Source of the DNA: Postechiella sp039985655
Lineage (GTDB): Bacteria > Bacteroidota > Bacteroidia > Flavobacteriales > Flavobacteriaceae
Reading direction: 5' to 3'
NCBI GenBank assembly: GCA_039985655.1
Contig: JBDWSF010000005.1
Span: 248,001-312,000, forward strand
Length of the DNA: 64,000 nt
The translations under genes and the position numbers were made by a program. Positions 42,130-51,001 of this stretch are shown here, piece after piece. A model generated the notes under the pieces. That model was not told the DNA's origin, ran no database searches, and worked only from the letters and a program-made list of their open reading frames with translations. Numbering within the stretch: position 1 is the first letter of the stretch; each line of letters begins with the position of its first letter.

Positions 42130-44424
42130 TTAAACGGCCTCAACAGTGATAATAACACTTTTAGACGCAGGTGTTTTTGCGGTGTGCGCAAAACTATCTA
42201 AAGGCACCAAAACATTGGTCTCAGGAAAATATGTCGCACAGCAATTTTTAGGAATATCGTAACCAACAACTTTAAATGTATTTGCTTTTCGGGTAATGCC
42301 TTTAAATTCAGATTTTAGATTTACAACCTGATGTTCAGATAAACCTCTAGATTTCATATCGTTTCGATTCATAAAAATGATACGACGCTCGTTAAAAACC
42401 CCGCGATATCTATCATTTAATCCGTAAATCGTAGTATTAAATTGATCGTGACTACGTATGGTCATCATAATCAATTCATCATTTTTTAATTTCCATTCCG
42501 GTAGCTTATTTATAGAAAAATTAGCCTTTCCTGTTTTTGTTTTAAATTGGCGCTCTCTTGCACCGTTTGGTAAATAAAAACCAGACGGTTGTTTTAATCT
42601 TTTGTTATAATCTTGAAAGCCTTCAACAACCTCTGCAATATCGTTACGTACCAAACTATAATCATCTTGATAGCCTAGCCAATCTATTTTAGTTCGGTTT
42701 TTAAGTGTTGCATAAGCAATTCCGCAAACCACAGCAACTTCGCTTAATAAGGCATCAGAACAAGGTTCTAAAATGCCTTTTGTGGATGACACAATACCCA
42801 TAGAATTTTCAACACTTTGGGTTTGTTCTCCTGTTTTTTGATAATCTTTCTCCGAACGTCCTAAACACGGAAAAATCAAGGCTTCTTTTCCGGTTACTAA
42901 ATGCGAACGATTCAGTTTTGTACTCACATGTACCGTTAAATTACACTTAGCCAATCCTTGCGCCGAATAATTGGTATCTGGAACTGCTGATATAAAATTT
43001 CCACCCAACCCAAAGAACACTTTTACTTTATCTTCGTTCATCGCTTTTATAGCATCGATAACAGAATAACCGTGTTTCGTTGTTGGTTTAAAACCATATT
43101 TAGCTTCAATTTTATCTAAAAATTCTTGAGGTGCAGCTTCCCAAATTCCAACTGTTCGATCGCCTTGTACATTGGAATGCCCACGCACAGGACATGTTCC
43201 CGCACCTTCTTTTCCAATACTTCCTTTTAGTAATAGTAGATTTACTAATTCACGAATATTATCTACAGCGTTTTCATGTTGTGTTAAGCCCATAGCCCAA
43301 CAGATGATAATCTTCTTTTTATTTAAAATCAGATCAAAAGCCTGATCGAAAATGTCTTTTGAAACTCCTGATAATTTTAAACAATCATCAAAATCGTATT
43401 GTTTTAAATCTGATATAAAAGTGTCGTATCCATGAGTGTATTCCTCTATAAAACCTTTATCGAACACATTTCCAATGGATTCTTCTTTTTCTACTAATTT
43501 TAAAAGTATGGCTTTAACAAAAGCCACATCACCATTAATTGAAATAGGTACAAAGACATCGGCCAATTTTGTTCCTCCAGTTAATAATTTAGCTGGACTT
43601 TGCGGATTGGTAAATTTTATAAGGCCTGCTTCTGATAATGGATTAATAGCAATGATATTTCCGCCATTCTTTTTCGTTTTCTCTAATGCCGTAAGCATTC
43701 GTGGATGATTAGTTGCTGGATTTTGACCAATAACCATAACCAACTCGGCTTTATATAAATCGTCTAAAGTTACAGAGCCTTTCCCTATTCCTAAAGTTTC
43801 GGATAATGCTTTTCCGCTGGCTTCATGACACATATTAGAGCAATCCGGTAAGTTTGCTGTACCATATTCTCTAACAAATAATTGATATAAAAAAGCCGCT
43901 TCGTTTGTGGTTCTTCCTGATGTATAAAACGCCGCTTCATCTGGACTATCTAAAGTATTTAAATGCTGTCCAACTTTTTCAAAGGCTTTACCCCAAGTTA
44001 TAGGCTGATAATGTAAAGCACCCTCAGCTAAAAACATAGGTTCTGCTAATCGTCCAGACTTTCCGATTTCAAAATCTGATAAATCTGATAATTCGTCTAC
44101 GGTATGATTTGCAAAAAATGCACGTCCAATAATTTTATTTTGCGCTTCTTCGGCCATAGCCTTCAAACCATTTTCGCAATATTCGCCTAAAGCAGAACGC
44201 TCATCATCTGGATCTGGCCACGCACACCCTGGACAATCAAAACCTCCTTTTTGATTCATCTTAAGAGAAACCTTAAGCGCATCAGCAGGTTTCATATATG
44301 TATTCGCATGACTAACCGCAGCCTTTAAAGCTCCAAAACCCACACTATTTGTTGGTGGTGTTTTCGTTTTTAAATTCGAGAAAACTTCGGGTGTATTCGC
44401 CTTTTCTATTGGAGATTTACTCAT
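42130..44424 (-). CDS. FdhF/YdeP-type molybdopterin oxidoreductase
   Basis: The 764-residue protein is a molybdopterin oxidoreductase of the FdhF/YdeP branch: QKGGFDCPGCAWPDP near residue 60, a C-containing segment DCSNMCHEASG near the active-site position, AMGLTQHENAVDN and RSHDQFNTTIYG in the C-terminal domain. The N-terminal 4Fe-4S CxxCxxxC signature of nitrate reductases is not present in its usual form. The physiological substrate of this branch is not settled, and I see no fdhD or other formate genes nearby. It is 157 bp upstream of nirB on the same strand, with the nirB promoter between. Confidence 0.8.
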   Translation of the reverse strand: MSKSPIEKANTPEVFSNLKTKTPPTNSVGFGALKAAVSHANTYMKPADALKVSLKMNQKGGFDCPGCAWPDPDDERSALGEYCENGLKAMAEEAQNKIIGRAFFANHTVDELSDLSDFEIGKSGRLAEPMFLAEGALHYQPITWGKAFEKVGQHLNTLDSPDEAAFYTSGRTTNEAAFLYQLFVREYGTANLPDCSNMCHEASGKALSETLGIGKGSVTLDDLYKAELVMVIGQNPATNHPRMLTALEKTKKNGGNIIAINPLSEAGLIKFTNPQSPAKLLTGGTKLADVFVPISINGDVAFVKAILLKLVEKEESIGNVFDKGFIEEYTHGYDTFISDLKQYDFDDCLKLSGVSKDIFDQAFDLILNKKKIIICWAMGLTQHENAVDNIRELVNLLLLKGSIGKEGAGTCPVRGHSNVQGDRTVGIWEAAPQEFLDKIEAKYGFKPTTKHGYSVIDAIKAMNEDKVKVFFGLGGNFISAVPDTNYSAQGLAKCNLTVHVSTKLNRSHLVTGKEALIFPCLGRSEKDYQKTGEQTQSVENSMGIVSSTKGILEPCSDALLSEVAVVCGIAYATLKNRTKIDWLGYQDDYSLVRNDIAEVVEGFQDYNKRLKQPSGFYLPNGARERQFKTKTGKANFSINKLPEWKLKNDELIMMTIRSHDQFNTTIYGLNDRYRGVFNERRIIFMNRNDMKSRGLSEHQVVNLKSEFKGITRKANTFKVVGYDIPKNCCATYFPETNVLVPLDSFAHTAKTPASKSVIITVEAV

Positions 44425-44871
44425 GCTATTAGTAAAAATGTTTTTTATGCTAAACTAGTCAACCGTAAATATACTGTTTATTTTAATCGGTTGCTTTTTC
44501 TAATTTTGACAAATAAACAACCTATTAATATTCTAAAAAGTAACGTATTTTTCTCGCTATCATAATATAAAAAATAGTGAATCGAAATACTTAGCAACAA
44601 TAAAGGTTTTTAAATCCCCTCAATAAAATAGTCAAAACATAAAAAATCTTACAAAAAAAAGCATTTTACCTTAGTTAAAGTAAGGTTTATAATATTCAAG
44701 TTATTAATAATTAAACAGAACCTCCTAAACATAAAACAGCTTAAAACACTCATAATAAGTATTATATAAAAAAAATATTAAATCTTACGAATAGTAAGGA
44801 ATAACCTTATTCTTTATTCAAATATCCGACATAACTTTACAAACACATTACACACCATAAATTAATGACAT
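44425..44871. other. Gene-free AT-rich region with TAAGG inverted repeats
   Basis: No open frame is supported. It contains three short palindromes built from the same word: ACCTTA-n7-TAAGGT (44668-44686), CTTAC-n5-GTAAG (44784-44798) and TAAGG-n5-CCTTA (44795-44809). They could be operators for the fdhF-like gene or for the broken gene at 44872. Otherwise nothing recognisable is seen. Confidence 0.4.
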
Positions 44872-45223
44872 ATGATTAAATATTTTTCGTTTCTTCTTAC
44901 TCTGTTTTTTATAAACACATTTCTGGGTCAGGGTCAATGTCATTAAGTTAAGGTTTTTTCAAATGTTATCTTTTTGATTTTTAGTTCTTTTAGGTTTTAT
45001 TCTTTTTTTATATTTTTTGAAATTCCTCTCAAAGCTTAACTTAATGACATTGGGGTCTGGGCATTAAAATGCCTCAAGATATAAAAATCCCGATAGCTTC
45101 TAGTTTAGGAAAATATGGAGATATCCCTGTTAATTATTTTAATGGAACTTCATCTATCATCTATTAGCGTGCCTATATATTCATTAAATAAAAATAATAT
45201 TCCACTAGTGTCCACTAAAAAGT
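44872..45223 (+). pseudogene. Broken RHS-type gene, N-terminal fragment
   Basis: An ATG at 44872 opens a signal peptide (MIKYFSFLLTLFFINTFLGQ). After an inverted-repeat insertion the frame resumes as PQDIKIPIASSLGKYGDIPV then NYFNGTSSI. A 7-bp tandem duplication TCATCTA (45150-45156 and 45157-45163) breaks the frame; removing one copy restores SISVPIYSLNKNNIPL. This matches the N-terminus of large Bacteroidota RHS-repeat surface proteins (LGKYGEIPVS...SISIPIY). Everything after about residue 65 is gone, replaced by a transposase relic. Three separate lesions make it a pseudogene. Confidence 0.75.
44928..45058. mobile_element. MITE-like insertion in the RHS-type pseudogene
   Basis: CAATGTCATTAAGTTAAG near 44934-44951 is exactly inverted as CTTAACTTAATGACATTG near 45035-45052, at the two ends of an insertion of roughly 130 bp. 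The interior is T-rich without a gene. It interrupts the coding sequence right after the signal peptide. Confidence 0.6.
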
Positions 45224-45402
45224 AAACAAAATTCTTTGAAATTATTGTGAACCTGTATTTTGCACAATAGAATAAGTTCATGGGTTAAATCAATAAAATC
45301 CGTGAGCAAAGGTTTAAAAAAATCACGTTGTGTTTGATTTGCCATTTTTGCTTTCATATTGTAAGATTTTAAGTGTAAAATACACTTTTCCTTGCAAATC
45401 AT
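45205..45402 (-). pseudogene. N-terminal fragment of an IS5/IS1182-like transposase
   Basis: The 65-residue frame contains NQTQRDFFKPLLTDFIDLTH then ELILLCK, resembling the start of IS5/IS1182-type transposases (F-x-P-L-L-x-D-F-I-x-x-x-H-E-L-x-L-L). After that it departs and stops. The DDE residues are missing. The plus-strand sequence AGTGTCCACTAAAAAGT at about 45207-45223 looks like an IS end, so an internal deletion of an IS is likely. Confidence 0.55.
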
Positions 45403-45502
45403 GACATCAATTTATAGGATGTTTTAAATATAATTAAATGATAACTAAATAGTTGTTAAAGCTCGACTAATTAGATAAAAATACACGAAAAAATAATAAG
45501 GT

Positions 45503-45572
45503 CTACTTTTTTTGAATTAACTGGTTTAAGATGACAACTATTGTAACTGTGAAAATGAATGTTATTAATATC
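45503..45572 (-). pseudogene. C-terminal remnant of a paralogue of the 48441-48929 membrane protein
   Basis: Translated on the minus strand it reads ILITFIFTVTIVVILNQLIQ then KK and a stop. This aligns with the C-terminus of the intact protein (GILMTFTFTISVFIILRQLL then QKK). No upstream part is present. It lies directly after the TonB-receptor-like gene, so the barrel gene is flanked by an intact and a decayed copy. Confidence 0.55.
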
Positions 45573-45611
45573 CATTTAAAATCTTCTGTTTTTCATTTGT
45601 AGAACATCAAT

Positions 45612-48365
45612 TTATCTTCTTCTTCCTCCACCTCCAGAACGGCCTCCTTGTCCGCGTTGACCTCCCACATTCATTTTTTGACCTGCAAAGTTTCCAAATT
45701 TGTACACAAAGGTTAACATAAAATATTGTTCTAGAATTTTATTTTCAACATCTTGAATATAGGTCTCTGTTACCGACCTTCTGTAGCCATTATTCTTTCC
45801 TAACATATCATAGCCAACGATAGACAATGTTGCTTTATTATCCCATAATTCGACTCCTAAACCTGCATTCCAAAAAACAGCATCTCCATCAAAATCATCT
45901 CCCACTCTACTGTTATAACTATAAGAAACCTTGTTAGATAAGAAGGCATTCTTAAAAAAAAACAAAGAGGTCTCTACATTTAAATTTTGGACAAAATAAC
46001 TATTATCATTAAACTCATCCGTATCATAAATACTTTTAGTTGTTGAATAACTATAGGCGGTGCTTATATCTACTTTATTGTCATAAGAATATTTAAAAGA
46101 AAAAGAAGGTCTTAAAACTGTGGTTTTTGCTGTAAACGTTATATCATTTTGAATTGATAAACTGTTTTTATAACTCGCATTAAATCGTCCATTTAAACTA
46201 ATATTTGTTTTTTTATTATAATAAGACTTAGAAATAGCGGTATTCCCTGTGTATGAATAATCTCCATTAATATTAGTATAGGTTGTATTTTTATTTAAAT
46301 CGGTATCAGTAATTGTTGAGTTAATGATTTTATCTTGAACATATTGAGCACTTGCTCTTCCTGTAATATTTATATTATTATAGGCTAAGTTATTTTGATA
46401 CCTAAAGTTTACATTATGACTAACTTGAGGTTCTAATAATGGATTTCCAATTAAAACATGAGTAATATCACTAACATCCTCGACAGGTTGTAGTTGATTA
46501 ACAGATGGCAGGTTTACATTTTGATTATAGTCTAAAGAAATGTTTTTATATCCTTTTTCATCTCTATAACGAATTCTACCTGAATACGTAACATAATCAA
46601 AATCCGTTTTAAAATCACGAGCATTTACAAGCTCATCTTTATAATTTCTATAGGTATTCGTAAAGGCACCTTCGACTTCAAAACGAATATCTTTATATTC
46701 GTATCGCAACCTTAATGCTGGTTTTATTGTTGTAGCTACATATTTACTGTCTGAACTCAAAATATCATTAAAATCGTCGTATGCGTTAGTACTGGTATCA
46801 AAATCGTAAATATTTTTTTGATTTTTTTGAGAATTTACTGTTGCACTATATTTAGGAATCATTCTAAAATTAGTAAACAATTCTTTATTCCACATTGCTG
46901 TAAAATTAATAGTGCTACTATTACTATCTGTATTACTTATTTGGTCTTGAGAAATAGTTTCATTACTATTATATAATACATTTTCAGATTTTTTTTTATC
47001 TTCTGAATTCCCATTACTAAAATCTGTTCTCAATATAATATTTAAGTAATCTCTACCACTTAGAATGGGGGTCACACTAAAAGCATTTTTTATTTCATAA
47101 TTAGAAGATGATGATTGATTTTCTGAATTGTAATCACTTATTAAATCTCCATTATCATCTATTGAACTTCTCTCAACAACTGACCCTGTTTCACTGTTAG
47201 AACTATTAAAATCTATTTCATTGGATAATTGCACTTTTTTATTTGACTTCTTATTTTTAGGAAGAAAGATAAACTTTAAATCTGCTCCTGCTTGATGTCT
47301 ATCTGAATCACTAAAGCTACTGCTTTCTGAATCTGTAGTATAGTTTAAATTTGGTAAAAAATTCTCTTTATGATTTATCTGTTCGAAATCATTATTCTGC
47401 GAACTGTATCTATAATTTCCGTTTATTCTCGTCTCATTCCATTTACCCTTGGTGAAATTGGTTCCAATAAAATCTGACTCTATATGACCATTACTTGTAT
47501 CTGTATCGGGCAGTGCATTAAAGCCTCTGGTCATATTAATATTATTTGTACCAGATATAAGCCCTAATTGTTTACCGTCTATTAATTTAAAGATATTGGC
47601 ATTGGCTTGATACTTTTTATCTGTGCCGTATCCCCCTTTAAGATCTCCAAATGTTGCTCGGTTTTTACCTTTTTTGATTTTTAAATTTATTTCTTTTGTT
47701 CCTGAATCTGACTCTTCTCCTGTAAATTTTTGCATATTACTTTTGTAATCTGTAACCTGTACTTTACTAATAACATGACTTGGTAAATTTTTTAAAGCAA
47801 CCTCTCCATTCTTCTCTCCAAAAAACCTCATCCCATCAACATTAATAGCTTCTACTTCTATTCCATTTACAGTAATGTTCCCATCTAAATCAATTTCTAC
47901 ACCTGGAAGTTTTTTTAATAAATCTTCGGCCTTGTCGTTTGGTAAGGTTTTAAAACTATCGGCGTTATACTCAATAGTGTCTTTTTTTATTAAAACAGGT
48001 GGCGCTTTAGCGATAATTGACACAACATCCAATTCCTCTATTTGATCTTTTAGAATAACATCCCCCATGTTTAATTGATCTCCAGAAGGCACATCAAGAT
48101 CTTTAGTATATGGTTTATAGCCCAAATATGCTATATTGAAAATTACTTTTGGGTCGTTTTCTGAATTTACATGCATAGAAAACGCTCCACTTTTATTAGT
48201 AATACTATAGGCTATAGGAACACTGTCTGTAATGCTTTGAAGATATACCGTTGCTCCCTCGAGCGCTATAGTATCTTGATCTTTAACGACTCCTTCTAAT
48301 GTGTATTTTTGAGCAAATAATGATGTAGAAACACATACCGATATTAATAATAGAATCCTTTTCAA
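45612..48365 (-). CDS. TonB-receptor-like outer-membrane barrel with CarboxypepD-reg domain
   Basis: The 917-residue protein has a signal peptide (ending SLFAQKY), a CarboxypepD_reg-like beta domain (about 22-105), a plug-like region (about 130-210, LLKKLPGVEIDLDGNITVNG), then a long run of barrel strands. The C-terminus is unusual: a Gly/Arg tail GGQRGQGGRSGGGGRRR after the last strand, as in the OMP_b-brl_3 group, and no classical TonB box is obvious. Ligand unknown. It lies downstream of the 4-TM protein and the FMN-binding protein on the same strand and may be co-transcribed with them. Confidence 0.8.
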   Translation of the reverse strand: MKRILLLISVCVSTSLFAQKYTLEGVVKDQDTIALEGATVYLQSITDSVPIAYSITNKSGAFSMHVNSENDPKVIFNIAYLGYKPYTKDLDVPSGDQLNMGDVILKDQIEELDVVSIIAKAPPVLIKKDTIEYNADSFKTLPNDKAEDLLKKLPGVEIDLDGNITVNGIEVEAINVDGMRFFGEKNGEVALKNLPSHVISKVQVTDYKSNMQKFTGEESDSGTKEINLKIKKGKNRATFGDLKGGYGTDKKYQANANIFKLIDGKQLGLISGTNNINMTRGFNALPDTDTSNGHIESDFIGTNFTKGKWNETRINGNYRYSSQNNDFEQINHKENFLPNLNYTTDSESSSFSDSDRHQAGADLKFIFLPKNKKSNKKVQLSNEIDFNSSNSETGSVVERSSIDDNGDLISDYNSENQSSSSNYEIKNAFSVTPILSGRDYLNIILRTDFSNGNSEDKKKSENVLYNSNETISQDQISNTDSNSSTINFTAMWNKELFTNFRMIPKYSATVNSQKNQKNIYDFDTSTNAYDDFNDILSSDSKYVATTIKPALRLRYEYKDIRFEVEGAFTNTYRNYKDELVNARDFKTDFDYVTYSGRIRYRDEKGYKNISLDYNQNVNLPSVNQLQPVEDVSDITHVLIGNPLLEPQVSHNVNFRYQNNLAYNNINITGRASAQYVQDKIINSTITDTDLNKNTTYTNINGDYSYTGNTAISKSYYNKKTNISLNGRFNASYKNSLSIQNDITFTAKTTVLRPSFSFKYSYDNKVDISTAYSYSTTKSIYDTDEFNDNSYFVQNLNVETSLFFFKNAFLSNKVSYSYNSRVGDDFDGDAVFWNAGLGVELWDNKATLSIVGYDMLGKNNGYRRSVTETYIQDVENKILEQYFMLTFVYKFGNFAGQKMNVGGQRGQGGRSGGGGRRR

Positions 48366-48440
48366 TTTGGAGATGTTAGGTTAAAATCTTTAGACTCATT
48401 TTCCTACCAAAGGTTTAATTTGAAAAGACTTATTTTGAAT

Positions 48441-48929
48441 TTATTTTTTTTGAAGTAATTGTCTTAGGATAATAAATACGGAAATAGTGAAAGTGAATGT
48501 CATTAATATACCAGAAAGCATTACGATATATTTCGTCCAAAACATACCAGACCAGAGCAAGTATAAACCACCAAAGGTTAATACAACAGATAAAAATGGT
48601 TCTGCTATTAAGAATAATTTAAACTTATTATTAAGTTTTGTGGTTGAAACGATTAGACCTAATAAAAAGAAAATAATAGACATTGATAATATATGATTAT
48701 GCACCAACGTAAGCATTTCTTTTTCGCTCTTTTTAAAACGCATGACTTTAGCATCTTCGTCATCTTCATTTCCTAAATATTGTTCTTCTATGCCGTTTGG
48801 ATTTGCGGTAGATGTTTCGCCAACAAATAAAAGACCTGTATAAAATCCAATACTTAAAACAATTACAAAAACGCCGATTAATAGTTTAATCTCTTTAGGA
48901 AATGTATGTATTAATCCGTTTAATTGCAT
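48441..48929 (-). CDS. Four-helix membrane protein paired with FMN-binding protein
   Basis: The 162-residue protein has about four membrane segments (near 14-35, 78-95, 105-127 and 134-156) and a charged loop between the first two. A histidine pair, HNH in TLVHNHILSMS at the start of the second segment, could ligate haem or metal. No family is recognised. It starts one base after the FMN-binding gene ends, so the two are surely co-translated. I infer a membrane electron-transfer partner. A decayed paralogue C-terminus lies at 45503. Confidence 0.65.
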   Translation of the reverse strand: MQLNGLIHTFPKEIKLLIGVFVIVLSIGFYTGLLFVGETSTANPNGIEEQYLGNEDDEDAKVMRFKKSEKEMLTLVHNHILSMSIIFFLLGLIVSTTKLNNKFKLFLIAEPFLSVVLTFGGLYLLWSGMFWTKYIVMLSGILMTFTFTISVFIILRQLLQKK

Positions 48930-49457
48930 TTATAAAATATTTTTTGAGTGAATAATTTTTAAAGACTTCAGTAAATTATTCATGGCGTTTGTCATGGAAC
49001 GCACTGATATGGTTGCTCCTGAAATGGCCATTATATTATCGCCGTATTTTAAGGTATCGTTTTGGGTTTTACCTATAAATTGTTTTAACCATCGTTTACT
49101 TCCTATTTCGGCACCATAATCTTCTCGGTAAACAAGGACTTTACTTTTTACAACAATTAAATCTGTATCTAGCAAAACTAAATAATCGAAATTATCGGTT
49201 TTACTAGGTGCTTTGCTTATGTAGGCGTAGCCTATTAAAATATCGTCTGTTTTTAAACTTACAAATGTACTGTGTTCGAAATCTGAAGCTAATGTTTTAT
49301 TTACTTCTGCGGTAAACTGAATTTTAGTGTAAACATAAGTTTCTACATTAAAGCCTTCTTTAATTTCTTTATCTATTTTTTTACTAAAGTCTTTATGTAT
49401 TGTAAAAGACATCGTAATAAAAGCTAAAAATAATATTGAAACTTGTTTTATGTTCAT
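48930..49457 (-). CDS. Exported FMN-binding-domain protein (flavinylation target)
   Basis: The 175-residue protein has an N-terminal hydrophobic export signal (about 4-20). The C-terminus contains MAISGATISVRSMTNAM, the motif where FMN is attached covalently in NqrC/RnfG-type domains; the acceptor position is S151 rather than the more usual threonine. Such proteins carry electrons in the periplasm. No ApbE flavin transferase is seen in the window. It is adjacent to a 4-TM protein and upstream of an outer-membrane barrel, resembling small flavinylated electron-transfer modules. Confidence 0.75.
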   Translation of the reverse strand: MNIKQVSILFLAFITMSFTIHKDFSKKIDKEIKEGFNVETYVYTKIQFTAEVNKTLASDFEHSTFVSLKTDDILIGYAYISKAPSKTDNFDYLVLLDTDLIVVKSKVLVYREDYGAEIGSKRWLKQFIGKTQNDTLKYGDNIMAISGATISVRSMTNAMNNLLKSLKIIHSKNIL

Positions 49458-49502
49458 ACTGCAAAAGTATTGTTTTTTATCTTCTATACAACTAAAGTGC
49501 CA

Positions 49503-49544
49503 AATGGCAGCTTACCAAAATTTATTTTTTGATAAGCTGCCATT
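49503..49544. terminator. Stem-loop between the porin and FMN-binding genes
   Basis: AATGGCAGCTTA (49503-49514) and TAAGCTGCCATT (49533-49544) are perfect 12-bp arms around an 18-nt T-rich loop. It lies between the end of the porin gene and the start of the FMN-binding gene (both minus). There is no T run immediately after the stem, so a MITE or transcript-end structure is also possible. Confidence 0.45.
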
Positions 49545-49553
49545 GGTACTGGT

Positions 49554-49640
49554 GCGTTAGGGATAGAATGTTACGTCTATACTCAACACATGTTGACTGT
49601 TTGAGCTCCTCTCAGTGAGCGCGTAGTGATAGCTCGGCCC
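49554..49640 (+). ncRNA. Possible diverged third copy of the structured RNA element
   Basis: GCGTTAGGGATAGAA at the 5' side and GCGTAGTGATAGCTCGGCCC at the 3' side resemble the ends of the copy at 39171-39336 (GCGTTAGGGATTGAA and ATATAGTGGAAAGCCC). An inner hairpin CTCAA/TTGAG is present. The CGGCATCC box is missing, so membership is uncertain. Confidence 0.3.
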
Positions 49641-49662
49641 AAAAAGTAACTCCCAAATAATA

Positions 49663-50820
49663 TTAGAACCAAACTCCGATTCCGAAGTTTAATTGATTGT
49701 TAACATCTGCACTTGAAGCATCTCCATTTATTTGGTAATCTGCTTTTAAAACTGCGCCTGGTGCTAACTTATAACTTAAACCTAGTGTCCACTCATCTCT
49801 GTCGTAACCTAGATTTTTTGTTAAACCACCTGCTACTGATGCATGCGTATCGTAATCTGAATAACGTGCAAAAGCAAATAATTGCTGTTGCTTATTTTGT
49901 GGTAATAAATTATATGCACCTTCTACGTACCAACCTTGTAATTCCGATCCTAAATCGGCAGAATTAAGTGTGTTATAATCTTCTGTATCGCTAATGCTTG
50001 CGTTGATAAATTGACCGCGAGCCGTGAAACGCTTGTATGCATAACGCGCATCGAAACCTATCATTGAGATACCAACATCGGCACCATCTATAAAATCGAC
50101 ATCATCTTCTGCTTGTGTTCTTCCAAAATATCCTGAAAGTCCTAAACGCAAGCCTGGAAGCCCGTAATAATCTAACTTAGTAGAAAGATTTGGTTTATTA
50201 ATTGTAGATTGAATCCCTTTTTGACGACCATTACGCAATCCGTTTGAACCACCTAAAACTTTAGTTCCATTTACAGATTGAAAGCCATTAAAAACATAGG
50301 CCTGATAACGTAAAGATATATCGTTAAAACGACCTGCAACTCCGACTCCAATTTCTCTCCATGTTGTTGGTACAATACTACGATCTATACTTGGGCGATT
50401 TACACCATTAAATGTTGTTGGTTCGTGATACTCGTTGGTTATCCCCATTGGCACCAACATTAAACCTCCACGAAGGTTTACATTATCGCTTAAACTGTAT
50501 TGAATAAAAGCTTGTTCTACAAATACTTCTTCTACATGCTCGAATTCTACTTCTGTTACAAATTGTACTTTATCGTTAAACTTATAACCAAATAATAAAA
50601 CTAAACGTTGTACATCTAGCACGCCATTTTTACTTTCTTCTTGATTATAAATAATTTCTCCATATCCACCAACGGTTACTCCGGTATTAATATTACCCGA
50701 TAAAATACGCTGTGCTGCATTTTGTTGGGTTTGAGGATTGGTAGATAATGAATCTGGAACTGTTTGTGCAAAACCGAAAGCGGTTGCAAAAAACACTAAA
50801 ATTGCGGTTACTTTTTTCAT
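49663..50820 (-). CDS. Outer-membrane porin (phosphate-selective porin O/P-like)
   Basis: The 385-residue protein has a signal peptide (ending FGFAQT) and alternating amphipathic beta strands throughout, ending in an aromatic strand NFGIGVWF. Segments such as FKFNDKVQFVTEVEFEH and GVNRPSIDRSIVPTTWREIG are typical of Bacteroidota porins of the O/P family. It forms a channel for small anions or other solutes. Gene context gives no firm substrate. It is apparently monocistronic. Confidence 0.85.
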   Translation of the reverse strand: MKKVTAILVFFATAFGFAQTVPDSLSTNPQTQQNAAQRILSGNINTGVTVGGYGEIIYNQEESKNGVLDVQRLVLLFGYKFNDKVQFVTEVEFEHVEEVFVEQAFIQYSLSDNVNLRGGLMLVPMGITNEYHEPTTFNGVNRPSIDRSIVPTTWREIGVGVAGRFNDISLRYQAYVFNGFQSVNGTKVLGGSNGLRNGRQKGIQSTINKPNLSTKLDYYGLPGLRLGLSGYFGRTQAEDDVDFIDGADVGISMIGFDARYAYKRFTARGQFINASISDTEDYNTLNSADLGSELQGWYVEGAYNLLPQNKQQQLFAFARYSDYDTHASVAGGLTKNLGYDRDEWTLGLSYKLAPGAVLKADYQINGDASSADVNNQLNFGIGVWF

Positions 50821-51001
50821 TGATTAATAGTATTGTCTTTATTTAGACTAATTACAAATAGATAATTAAATTTCATGCAAAAATATAAATGAAATTGGCT
50901 TTTACAAAGTTTATTTAGATTAATTTTAAATAAACTTTAAGATATAGATATTACACACTGTAAATCAATAATTTATAACGAAAAAAGTTGATTTTATGAT
51001 T

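Noticed and set aside
42130..44424. FdhF-like gene as a formate dehydrogenase supplying electrons for nitrate reduction
   Set aside because: The YdeP-type branch has no assured formate activity, and no fdhD, Fe-S subunit or formate transporter is present in the window.
45205..45402. 65-codon frame as an intact small gene
   Set aside because: The readable part is the N-terminus of a transposase and the end is out-of-family sequence running into an IS-end-like motif, so it is a truncation product.
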